In this document: positions 9,497 to 19,447 of the stretch, piece after piece
Numbering within the stretch: position 1 is the stretch's first letter
How the letters are laid out: every line of letters starts with the position of its first letter
Assembly (NCBI GenBank): GCA_019918135.1
Contig: WBZZ01000721.1
Span: 132,116 to 196,115, forward strand
DNA length: 64,000 nt
Origin: Paulinella micropora
Lineage: Eukaryota; Cercozoa; Imbricatea; Euglyphida; Paulinellidae
Direction of reading: 5' to 3'
Program-made: the position numbers and the translations under genes
Notes under the pieces: model-generated
What the model was told of the DNA's origin: nothing
Seen by the model: only the letters and a program-made list of their open reading frames with translations
The model's database searches: none

Positions 9497-12400
9497 GTGA
9501 ACGCCTGTTCCCGTATCTTCTGAAGGTCACACCTCTTAAGTGAGTTTCGATGAGCCAACCCCTGTTCCCTAGTACCCAATCTACAAGCAATCACCAAATG
9601 TTGCTTTCTAGATGGCACTGGGATCGGGTGATCCATCATCCGGTCCAAAACCTCATCCGCCCATAATGCCTTATCATGAAACGGTAGGACCATAGAGAAC
9701 GGTTTGTCACCCTCGAAATACTTCGTGAGCAACTTCGCCGTCTCCCCAGAATTCCGTGGACAAAGAGGTTTGTCACCCCACATGTTCCCCACAAAATCCA
9801 TAATTTCATCCTCCGTTCCACCTGTTGACAACCGCAACGACATCAATGGTTCAAACAAGTGCCTGTTGGCCTGTGATGCTTTAGCATGAAGGCAGTATCG
9901 GTTCTGAAGGAACACATAAGGCCCCTTCTTTCCACCCCTGAACCTGTCCATCCCTGCCTCATCCTCCATGTTAAGTTCTTCCATAGCGCATGCCATAATC
10001 TGAGCACACCGGCCCTGAATTAAGTCCTCCACCGTTGCCTTTTCCCAACGTCGAACAACTTTCTTCGCCTTTCCCGCATGCCCGCGGTACTCTGGCTTGA
10101 AGTCCTTGTAATAGTTGTCCAATGCTGGGTGCTGATATGGCTTTGGTATAACCAACTGCACCTTTGCGCCCCGCGCAATTGCATGTGGGTCATCCTCCTT
10201 TGTAGTCCCTAGCTTGGTGAATGATACCGCGTAAGTATCCGTATGAAAGAGAGGGACAGCTGTCCGCCCCCTAACCATATCTTTCGCGTCATCTTCACTA
10301 ATTCCATAGTGCACCAAGCCCGACCGGCAGTCAATTAATGTATCCATCCTATTGAGCTGCTTGAACCCGATCAGCAATCCCCCCGAATATTCCGGACAGA
10401 CATAGAACTGAATGTCAAAGGACTTACCGGAGTAGAGTTCAATGGTCAAGACCATCGTTCCCGTAACCTCCGCCCTCGCTTTTCCATTCACCCCTTCTAT
10501 GCTTCCTTTAATCGGCAACATATGTTTATCCAACCACGCCCGATTGGACGTTATGAAGCTCGCTCCTGCAATATTAATATTAGCCAACGTATCATTGGCC
10601 ACATCGCATGCACGCTCAAGATCCACACAGTAGACCTGAGTAATGCACAACGCATGTTCCGGCATATCGACAGCCTCTAAGCGCTCCTTCAAGTCAGATA
10701 AAAGAACCAAACTGTTATTTAAATCTTTCCGATCCGACAGCCCACTCTTGATGTAGCCCTCACCAAAAGCAGTAGCCTTCAATTTTCCGGCTTCCATTTC
10801 TTTCATTCCATCCGCAGCCTTCCTTACGGGTTTGACCTTCTTCACCCTTAAAGGCACCGGCTTCGCCTTCCAATCAGGCTCCGGAATGATAGAAACTCTC
10901 TTTTCGAACCTTACCGTCGGGACCGGTAAAACATTAAAAGTAGGTTGTGATTTTCGAGGTACGTTAGTAACAAATTCTTTATTAGTAATATGGACTTGTC
11001 TGGCCTTCGCGGGCCCTCCGTCCCCCTTTTTGTCACCACGTTTTTCCCCCCCCCCCCCCCCCCCAATCGTTACCTGCATCACAGAACCATCCATTCCATG
11101 AGTAGAGTTCTGACTCTCGTGAGAAGGGTTACCTACGGGTATTGCCTTGACTTCCAGCCTCCCCGGCCTATTCGTCTTCGGCAAAGTTCTCGCTGCGAAA
11201 GGCTTGATCACCTGCCGCAGGACAACATCCCCATCAGTATCGACTGACGAACCCGTTCCCCCCCCCCCCCCCCCCCCCCCCTCACATTCGTCTCTCAACT
11301 GGTGTTTACCAAGTTGGGTTCCCTCTGAGACTTCCTCTACGTACGAGACTTCCTCCTCCGCTTCATCCTTAGAGGCAGCCGCCACCTTAGCCTTTTTGAA
11401 GGGCCGGCCTCCTTCCTTTTTACCGCTCCATCGCTTCTTGCCCCTGAAGCTTCCCCCGCGGTCACGGCCTCCACGCCCTCCACGGCCACCACGGCCACCT
11501 CGGCTACCACGGCTACCTCCCGTCCGCAAGGATTTGACTGTTCCATCCCATTCCTCCAGTCGCTTCCTGACCAGCTGGCGAACCCCTTTGTTCTTTATAA
11601 CCAACTCGTCTTTGTTGCGGATAGCTCTGACTATCTCCCAGATGGAATGTCCTTGTTTTGCAGCGGTCAACTGCCCCTCCAGGTTTTTCCAATCCGCCTC
11701 CTTGTCAGAGTGTAAGCCAGGACAAGCCTCCTTCTTGGGACACATGTAGCCCTTGAAGTAGTAGTCGAAGCAAAGCTTGCGACCTCCCTGGTAAGAAGAA
11801 CTAGAAGAACTAGCACCCCAACCCTTAGAGGGAGGAATATGCTCCTCGCTAGTTTCTTCTTCGTCCTCTTCCTCCTCCTGTTCCTTTTGACGGAAGGGTT
11901 TGCTATAACCCCCCTTAGGAACATTAGGGATACGGCGTCTTACAGTCCTTCCCTTCGACTGAATGGCATTTGCGTTTCCCATTGGTTGATCAACCAACTG
12001 GGTCCTCGCTACCGCTGCCAACGCCTGTATTCCTCCCTCAGAGACCAACGTATCCTCCCACGTTCTCTCTGCTATTAGGAAGTCCTTCCACATTTCCCTT
12101 CCGTTTGCATATCCATACGCAAACGTTTTCCATGCCGGGGACGCATCTGTCGTGAAATCGACATTGTCCGGGATGTTAATCGTCCATTTACCATCCGGCC
12201 AACCTTTTGCAATGGCTCGGAACACACATGGATCGTGCTGATAGATCCTTGCCATGACATGTCGGGTGAAACGTTTGAGGCTGATGAAAAACGCATTGTC
12301 CGCCTTCAGCTTCTCCATTTCAATCCGAAACGCCCCCTTGATCCTTATGGGCTTCTTGCTCGACGTTGCCAACGCACTTCCAACAACTGTGGAAATATGC

Positions 12401-14004
12401 CCTGTCAGCATGACCTCACTAGTCAAATCCCAATGACTTCCGTGAAGTACGAGCAAAGCAATGAGAGCGTGCATCATTGCGTGCAGTTTGGACATTTTTA
12501 CAGACCCCGTGTCCGCGTAAACATCCCTTTCCTGCATTTCCTTGCCCATCCCTTTTCTGATACTCTCCACCGTAAAGTGCTCCATAAGATCAGTGTCCGT
12601 GCACTGTCGGAGAATATCAACCAAGGTCATCGGCGATTCAAAATTGCTCTCCCCCATAAACTTACAGAGCAAATTGATCGCTTTACGCAACCAAGGTGAG
12701 GTCATAAACGGGAAACAGTTTACTTGTCGGGTAAACCATATCGCCGGTTTTTTATCCCCCCTTGACCCCGGAGCGAATGCAACGGGAGAGAACTTGTCGA
12801 GAAACGTCGGCATTCTCTTCCTTTCCTGTTCATATCGAAACACAGGATCTATGGGATCATCCTCATCCCTTTTCTTGATGACCGCATATCTCTCTTCCCA
12901 TATTGCGTACCTTTCCACGCAAACCTCAATGGCCTTTGCCACCTCTTTGAGGTATAAGAGATATCGATACATGGCCTCGTGAGCCTGCTCCCTTACAACA
13001 AGCAATATCTTAGCATCCGGCACCGTAGCCGTAGCATCCTTGTCCTTGGTTGTTGCAAGTGCAGCTGTCTCTGCTTCCCTTAGCAGATCGCGCAGACCCC
13101 TGTTAGCATTGTTAGCCAACGTGTCATTTTCTGTCATCTGCTCCAATGTTCCCATGAAGCCTTCAATATGGATGAGGTCATAGGTGTCCGGTGTCTTTTT
13201 CCACCACACCTTCGTGTCCTTCATCCATCTTGCATCCTTCATTTTGTCCTTTGCGGCATCCCAATTCCTTACCGCCTTGAGGAAGACATTAGCAACCATG
13301 GGGTACACTTCGTCCTTGAAGAACGCCTGTGCCATACCCACCTCAAAAGTATCCCTTTTCTTAGGATCTTTTCTGATTGCCCCATACCATTCCTCTTTCC
13401 AAATGTCCTTAGCTTCCTCTCCCGTCATCAGGAATTGGATATCAAACTGCTCAGAAGGAATAGGAGTTGGAAAGTAATCCTCATCCCCCTTCTCAAACCT
13501 TGGGTGCCCCACCATCTGCAGTTCATGGAGGTGCAAAGACACAAACATCCTTGCTGCCATCCTCCTTACCTGCATGGGTACCAAAGTTTTGAGCTTAGGT
13601 TCACTAGGTGAATAGCCAGTGAAGGTAAAATTGGCTAGATCGTAGCCCCATCTTGCCAAGTTACCCGACTCCGCTTTCACTGTATCGTAAACCTCCTTGT
13701 CCTTTGGTCTGTCTTTGTACTTACTTGCCAAAGGGACAAAGTGTTCCAAAAACAGATGCTGTTCTTTGGAGTCTACTATGTAGTCCGCTGCTACATGTTG
13801 TAGAAACTCCCCCACAGCCTCCTTCCAGTGGTTTAATACACGGGTCCTTGTAAGGATCGTATACCACTCCAGATGACATGTTGATTTCCAAGGTGTCAAG
13901 GTCCAAGTTTCGAGATCAGGGTTCTTCCCTGTTTCTCCAAAACCCTCCTTACCACCTTTTTTTGTTTTCCCTTCCCTGTAACGACTAAAAGCACTGTCTC
14001 GCAC
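9430..14004 (-). CDS. Element 1 Gag, protease-like domain and PR-RT block
   Basis: A frame of about 1,520 codons before the -1 joint at ~9435 (it stays open but out of frame to 9211). Residues 1 to about 680 are an all-helical Gag-like region; the first in-frame codon at 14004 is GTG, and a Met near 13570 or an out-of-frame ATG at 13906 may be the real start. A CCCH zinc finger, C-x9-C-x5-C-x3-H (LCFDYYFKGYMC...CPGLH), and an RG/RGG-rich tract follow. Two Gly runs are encoded by poly(C) on the plus strand. The protease-like domain has CDVANDTLANINIAGASF where DTG is expected. The block DKPFSMVLPFHDK...DHPIPVPSRKQ...CFTGFYTKRAPIQYA (about 9440-9712) is shared with elements 2 and 3. Confidence 0.88.
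11046..11281 (-). repeat. Poly(C) runs coding for Gly stretches in Gag
   Basis: Uninterrupted C runs of 19 (11046-11064) and 24 (11258-11281) bases on the plus strand, read as Gly runs in the minus-strand Gag frame. Their exact length decides the reading frame, so they are likely indel hotspots. Confidence 0.85.
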
Positions 14005-14137
14005 AACCAGTACTGAGTACTGATTGTCAAGAAGCTACTTGGCACTTCTCCCCAAGACACAGTCAACAACAGTGACTGATTGTCCCCAGAGAGTGCGTCG
14101 TTTCCAATTCCAAAATTTGTATTTTCCAGAGTTCGAT

Positions 14138-14155
14138 AAAGGCAAAGGGACTCCA
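14138..14155 (-). other. Primer-binding site of element 1
   Basis: Two bases inside the 5' LTR the minus strand reads TGGAGTCCCTTTGCC. This would pair with a tRNA 3' end ...GGGACTCCA. PBS-like sites of elements 2 and 3 begin with the same eight bases. Confidence 0.75.
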
Positions 14156-14157
14156 AA

Positions 14158-14857
14158 TGTAATAAGACCGGAGGTCTACCCTTACGAGCTCAATGAAAAA
14201 GTAACAAAAGAATTTTAATAATTGAACACAACTGGTTCACTACTAACGACCACTTCTATTACAGAAAGGGTTGTCAGGAATGAACCCAAACAAAAAGCCA
14301 GAGGGAAAACACCGGTCAAACCGGAGTGTCCCTTTGACTGGTTCCCTGACATGATGCGTTACGTCCGTAACCTGCACAAATGCCAAAACACACCACAAAC
14401 CACAACCCATAAGTGCGTTTTCCCTTATTTAGCCATACATTCCCAGTCACGGGAAAAAAAGCCAAATTTCACGGTTTTTCCGTGATCTTTTTTCCAAAAC
14501 TTCAAACGGTTACTACTTGTACTGTAGAAGGATCGGGTCAACGCTATCAATGTGGGAGGTTATTCCATATGGATGCTACACAACTGTGTATTCTGCATCC
14601 TAATAACCCTCTCCACGCCGGTAAACTGTTAAGTGTAAAATGTAGGTTTTAAGGTCCTATGGGGGTCCAAGCTTCCTAGCTTTTCCTCCATATTCCTTGT
14701 CCTACTACAACATTAAAACCGGATATATTAATCAGAACCGGAAATGTAATAAGAATTCATCTTAAATTACATTTAATAACAAGAAAATACTTCCAAGAGT
14801 AAATTCCCGTAAAGCCCCAATAGCGTATAAACGATGTAGTATACCGTGGGTGTTACA
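14158..14857 (-). repeat. Element 1 5' LTR
   Basis: 700 bp, nearly identical to 3830-4528, with AAGT outside its right end at 14858-14861. Confidence 0.96.
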
Positions 14858-14861
14858 AAGT

Positions 14862-16163
14862 CACAGTAGTAGCCTGACATCGGCTGAGTGCCCGGACTCG
14901 AAACAGTCAGGCTCCGGGCCGCGGCTTGAACTTGACTTGATCATGAGTCACTCAGTGACTACCGAGCGGCCTGGTTAGAAGTTGCGGCGGCGGCCGGCCA
15001 TCATTTCATCGAGTCAAGGGGTCGTTCGGACTTGGAGCCGGCAGACTCACAGGCTGCAACCCGACCAGGTGAACTCCTAACTCACGGCGGGGAAACTTAA
15101 GTCCCCAGACCGTGCGCAAAGCTTGATATGCACGCGCATTTCTCACAAGTGGTAGTAGGAGTGTGACGGTATATAATATCGGAGTCTCCTTTCAAGGGCC
15201 GGCTGAGCAGAGTTTTTAGATAGGGTAAGCTTATTGAAGTGTGTAATCACCCGCAGGGAACTATTGTATAATTTTTTGAACGCAAGCACTGTTTTGATAA
15301 AATACTTGTCAATCGTAAAGCTTAGTGGGAAGCAGAAGAGATAGAATGGAAGCGTTAACTAAGAGGTGAAGCGTAAAAAAAAGGACAAAAAAATGGAAAA
15401 AAAAGAAGAAAAACAGGGGAAGAGCAGTGGAAAATGTAGAGAGAGAGAAAGAAGAAAGGGAAATCAGACAACAAAGGGAAAGAAGAACCAGTAAGAGCGC
15501 AAAAACCGCTCATTCATCTCTTCAGGTCGGGTGGCAAGTCTGTTCTTTGTTGAGTCCAAGTGTTTGCGTTGAAAAAATATGGGCCGCCTTTACATCTTTT
15601 TGAACTTAGTGAAACATGTGTGGGGACCAGTGTTTCTAAAAGTGTATGTATGCATGCATACATATAAACACGTATGATTTTTTTCTCCCATGGAAGGACT
15701 GTTTATACTGGAAGAAGTGTCTTAGATGAAAGGGCAGTAAGAAAATGTGTCGGATACATTATTTTATGAACGTACATTTTGGTTCAATAAATATGCAGAA
15801 AAAATGTGTGAAGAAATGAGAATCTCTCGGCATCTAGTTGACTCCAGTGCTATTTTCCTCCTTCCTGGGCGGGGTGTTTTGTCACTGTGACCCGCTAGTC
15901 GTAGAAATGATCAGCGTGGTTTGATGGGACCGGAGGCGATCCTATAAGAAGATGTACATGAGTGAAACAGAACGTAGCACACATGCTACGGCAAAAGTTT
16001 GCTATTGCAGGATGGATTCTTATCTTGCAGACCATCCCATGTCTCAGGCTGCGAGTAGCCGCAACTTTCACAGTTTATTGCACGGAAGTAGCCCTGACAG
16101 ACACGATGGAAATCAGCAAACACGAGAAACCAAGATCAAGGTCGAAAGTCGAGTCAACAAGTA
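14862..16163. other. Host intergenic DNA
   Basis: GC-rich start (14870-15130, including the motif GTAGTAGCCTGA that recurs at about 18850), then a purine-rich tract (about 15360-15480). No ORF with family features. Confidence 0.55.
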
Positions 16164-16555
16164 TTAGCAATTACAGCTTTTCTTTGTTGCTTGCTTGTGG
16201 GGCCTATAACAGTGTCGTTCGTCCCACACACGGGACACAGCCATAAGCTTGGCAACACCGGTCCGCCACCAGATAGCTCCTACAGGGAGAAAGAACGAAA
16301 CAAAAACAAGTCAGCGTTGAGCGTGCAACCATGATGTGGAAGTTCACCACAATGCGCCGGAAGATCGAATCTGGCCTTCCTGCCATCGTGCGCACACTTT
16401 CTCAATATCACGACATGCAACTGTGCCTGCAATAAATATGAGATCGTTTTGTAGCGAGGTGAAACTGGGAAGAAAGGGGACCGAAATGTTATTGAGATGG
16501 TACTGGGAACCGAAAAATCTTTTTTTGAAAAAACCTGCACAGACACATATCCACA
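16164..16555 (-). CDS. Last exons of an unrecognised spliced gene
   Basis: Two exon-like segments on the minus strand. The upstream one, open from about 16555 to 16348, reads ...VFSKKDFSVPSTISITF...QAQLHVVILRKCAHDG.... It ends at GTG|GTGAAC and is followed by a 68-bp intron (16347-16280) with a branch-like GCTGAC and a pyrimidine-rich CTCCCTGTAG. The last exon (16279-16164) continues in phase with GAIWWRTGVAKLMAVSRVWDERH and stops at TAA. The phase match and intron signals support a real gene, and the size fits the other short introns in this window. The 5' end is not resolved; a further acceptor may lie at about 16556. The protein is not recognised. It diverges from WDR43, so the two could share a promoter region. 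Confidence 0.4.
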
Positions 16556-16860
16556 AGTTTGCACTAACAAATACGTTGCATAAAAGGGAATAGAACCGCT
16601 TAGAACATGTGAAAAAAACGAATCAAGATAAGTACGCACGCAGCACTAACAGTTGAATTTATCTTGCAAAGGGATAATCACGTTTGTTGTGTGAATCTTT
16701 GATATTGCTTCTCAAACAAAGACACCAGACTGCCTTGTCTCAACGTCTTTCAATCGTTGATCTAAGAGAAAGAAGTTGGCTGTATCAGGGGAGGAACATT
16801 TATTTGGCAATAAAATGCCGTTCTTGGCCGTATCCTCGGCGAATATTCTGACTTGCGTTT

Positions 16861-18798
16861 ATGTCCTTAGAATGCCCCCTCGGACAGTTCTCAAGTTTGT
16901 CGAGCCCCTCTTCCTTTATCACTATTTCGTATGACAGTCGAGTATCGGTTTGGGATGTTGACTCTGGCTTCTTGAGACAACATTTTTGCGAGAAGAACCA
17001 CCTTGAAGTCAGGTATTCTTGCTTGGCTATCCATTCTCGTCCTGAAAGCAGCTCTGAGAAGTCCTTAGAATTAGCAAAAGGTTTGATTGCGCTGGGGACA
17101 GACACGGGATCGATTACCGTCTGGAATATGCAAACAGGGGTGTTAACGAAGCGACTGCGCGCACACACATTGAAAGTGCGGGCGCTGGCTTTCACCGCAG
17201 ATGGAGCATACTTGTTTTCCTGCGGGGAGGATAAACTCGTTGTGCAATGGGCTCTTGCGACAGGGGAAATTATCAAGAAGTGGTTGGGTGCGAAGAAGGC
17301 TTTGACTGCACTAGCTTTATCTCCTCAACAGGACATTCTTCTCACTGCCTCCTCCAATATTAAAATTTGGGATCTCTCGTCATACAATTCAAGACAAAGT
17401 TTGGACGGACATACATCTTCAGTTACCCGCTTAGCCTTTAGTCCAGACGGAAAATACTGCATATCAGGTTCTGGGGACCGTGTAGTGAATCTGTGGAACC
17501 TGCAATCCGCGCAAGGCTCCGGTACTACGGCGGTGCGCTCATTTCCGATCGACTCCTACCCCATCTTTTTGGGATTCAGCCCTTACCAGACACAAGGTTA
17601 TCACATGGTAGCAATTTCGTGTAACAGCAAGGCTTATATCTTCGAATGGCACCCTTTCGCAGATTCAACCATCGTTCCTGCCAAGGAAGGTTCTTTGTGC
17701 ATCGAGGCACCATATTCTGACCCCACAGCTTCATCCCTCCCAAAAGTTGACTCCAAATCAAAGCGCAGAGTGGGACTTGTTACGTTCAAAGCTAGTCGCA
17801 AAACGGGATCGAAAACAAGTGACTTTGGAGAGGGCAGTCTCCTGAGCGCGGCGTTCTGCAGCTCGACTCAACTGCTGCTTGTTCGACACTCCAGTATCAC
17901 TCCCACGTTCCAGACTGTTCGTTACCTCACAAGCGATGGCAATTTAGTCTCTCAAATCGAATTGCCCCAATTCAAAACCCAGTATCTCATACCAGGCCGG
18001 GATGTTGACAAATCCGACCCAAAGGGAATAGAGAGCTCTCGAAAAAACAGCAGAGGTCACGGTGGAGCATCTGAAGTACTTAGTCGGCATGTTAGTTCCA
18101 GAGCTGACTATGTGAGCAACGCGCCTGTTTATGTCCCTAACACTAGGGCCCGCATAGGGCGTTCAAGCAAACGCCAGAAGACTACGGGTAGCATAGAATC
18201 AACAGACGTTCTAAATATGCCGCTGGGACAGAGGCTGGCCACCGGCCCAAATGAGATGACAAACGCTAACCAAAGTACAGATGCAAGCAAGCCAGTGGCG
18301 CTGCCGTCCACTGGTTCTTTGCAGACCGTGCTAACGCAAGCGCTGCACACGAGTGATCAACAGCTGCTGGAGTACTGCATTGGTCACGGCAGCAACCCAA
18401 AAGTCATTCATCAGACAGTCAAAGATCTTAGCGCAAAGTCAGCACAGCTTTTCCTTGCTACATTAGTCAATAAGCTCCAGCGTCAACCAACACGGGCCAC
18501 TCTGATGGTTGCTTGGATTCAAGAGCTTCTGCTAGTACATGCGCCTTCGATGATGGATGGGGACAGCGGATGGGAGACCCTGTGGACCTTGAAGAACACA
18601 GTCGAAGCCCGATTAGGCAGCTTCAACAAGCTTCTTGAACTCTCCGGACGGCTGAATTTGGTGCTCTCCTCAGTGCAAGCCTTGTCAGAGTCAGATAAAA
18701 GTGAGACAAAGGAAGCACAGCCGTCTTCGATGACTCAGACACTCATGGCTGGGCCAGAGGTTGTGTTTAACGATTACAGTGATGAAGAAGAAGGCTGA
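16861..18798 (+). CDS. WDR43: WDR43/UTP5-like nucleolar WD40 protein
   Basis: A single uninterrupted 645-codon ORF with an ATG start. The N-terminal half is a WD40 propeller: repeats ending SVWDVDSG, TVWNMQTG, VVQWALATG, KIWDLSS and NLWNLQS are visible over about residues 20-215. A basic, low-complexity linker follows. The C-terminal part, from LQTVLTQALHTSDQQLLEYC to SSVQALSES (about 490-610), is a Utp12 domain. It ends in an acidic tail (DYSDEEEG). This order and length match WDR43/Utp5, a t-UTP subunit of the small-subunit processome that links rDNA transcription to 18S pre-rRNA processing in the nucleolus (family knowledge). Other Utp12 proteins (UTP4, UTP12, UTP21) are alternatives but are longer or differently arranged. 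It is the only clearly intact host gene here. Confidence 0.88.
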   Translation: MSLECPLGQFSSLSSPSSFITISYDSRVSVWDVDSGFLRQHFCEKNHLEVRYSCLAIHSRPESSSEKSLELAKGLIALGTDTGSITVWNMQTGVLTKRLRAHTLKVRALAFTADGAYLFSCGEDKLVVQWALATGEIIKKWLGAKKALTALALSPQQDILLTASSNIKIWDLSSYNSRQSLDGHTSSVTRLAFSPDGKYCISGSGDRVVNLWNLQSAQGSGTTAVRSFPIDSYPIFLGFSPYQTQGYHMVAISCNSKAYIFEWHPFADSTIVPAKEGSLCIEAPYSDPTASSLPKVDSKSKRRVGLVTFKASRKTGSKTSDFGEGSLLSAAFCSSTQLLLVRHSSITPTFQTVRYLTSDGNLVSQIELPQFKTQYLIPGRDVDKSDPKGIESSRKNSRGHGGASEVLSRHVSSRADYVSNAPVYVPNTRARIGRSSKRQKTTGSIESTDVLNMPLGQRLATGPNEMTNANQSTDASKPVALPSTGSLQTVLTQALHTSDQQLLEYCIGHGSNPKVIHQTVKDLSAKSAQLFLATLVNKLQRQPTRATLMVAWIQELLLVHAPSMMDGDSGWETLWTLKNTVEARLGSFNKLLELSGRLNLVLSSVQALSESDKSETKEAQPSSMTQTLMAGPEVVFNDYSDEEEG

Positions 18799-18811
18799 AG
18801 CAAAGTTCTGA

Positions 18812-18817
18812 AATAAA
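18812..18817 (+). terminator. Poly(A) signal of WDR43
   Basis: AATAAA 14 bases after the stop codon, followed by a T-rich stretch (TGTTTTGTAATG). Confidence 0.7.
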
Positions 18818-18830
18818 TGTTTTGTAATGC

Positions 18831-19284
18831 TTCATTTACCGTTAGTCTACCGGTAGTAGCCTGAAGCCTGGGGCCTCCGGAGGACGATGGGACCCCGGTC
18901 CGGGCTCAAAGGTGGCACGCCGCAAGTTTGAAGTGAGTGTGATTACCGCCGCCAGTCACTACTATCCCAGCCTCGTACCGTTTTGATAGGTATTAATATT
19001 ATATCAGACAGAGCACTTTATCAACCTGCCACAATCATTACCGTTGGTTTTTCACTCTTTTTTGACCGGCGCGTTAGATTCTCCTCTGCACTACGTTTCG
19101 ACTTCTCTAACTGGTTTTCGATTTCATTCAGAAATGAGTAAGCTACAACGGCGATCGCCGGGTTGAACTGAACTGCTGAGTCACTAAAATTTCAGCTAGT
19201 ATATAGTATGAATTAGTAGTGTATTGATACTGAAGTCTTGACTAGCCTCCTGTGAGGAAATTACCAACCGGCATTCAAATGAAT
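18831..19284. other. Host intergenic DNA between WDR43 and element 2
   Basis: No coding signal. The first 120 bases are GC-rich and share GTAGTAGCCTGA with 14866, so this is probably an old dispersed repeat; the remainder is AT-rich. Confidence 0.55.
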
Positions 19285-19447
19285 TGTAGGCATAGATAGG
19301 TAAATATGTGCGGCTACTTTATTAATATCCCGTGTCGGTCCAGACACAATAAGAGATTGTTCCTATTAATAACACTCTTAACCGGATAATGATAATATTA
19401 CTAAAAAGGTCCGTTACCCTTTTTAGGTCAGAATATATTATCGTTAG

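Larger units (their letters stand above)
3830..14857 (-). mobile_element. Element 1: complete Ty3/gypsy LTR retrotransposon
   Basis: An 11,028-bp element in minus orientation bounded by two direct LTRs, each TGTAATAAG...GTGTTACA on the plus strand, with AAGT target duplications at 3826-3829 and 14858-14861. In transcription order it has 5' LTR (14158-14857), PBS, Gag-protease, RT-RNase H, integrase, a C-terminal domain, PPT and 3' LTR (3830-4528). The RT, RNase H, integrase order is that of Ty3/gypsy. The LTRs differ, by eye, at one substitution and one 1-base indel, so insertion is recent. Even so the coding region needs three one-base (-1) frame changes and crosses one TAG, so this copy may be defective or may use recoding. 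Confidence 0.95.

Noticed and set aside
16280..16639. Single-exon 119-codon ORF on the minus strand
   Set aside because: It starts at GTG and its last third reads through what looks like a 68-bp intron; the spliced reading is better.
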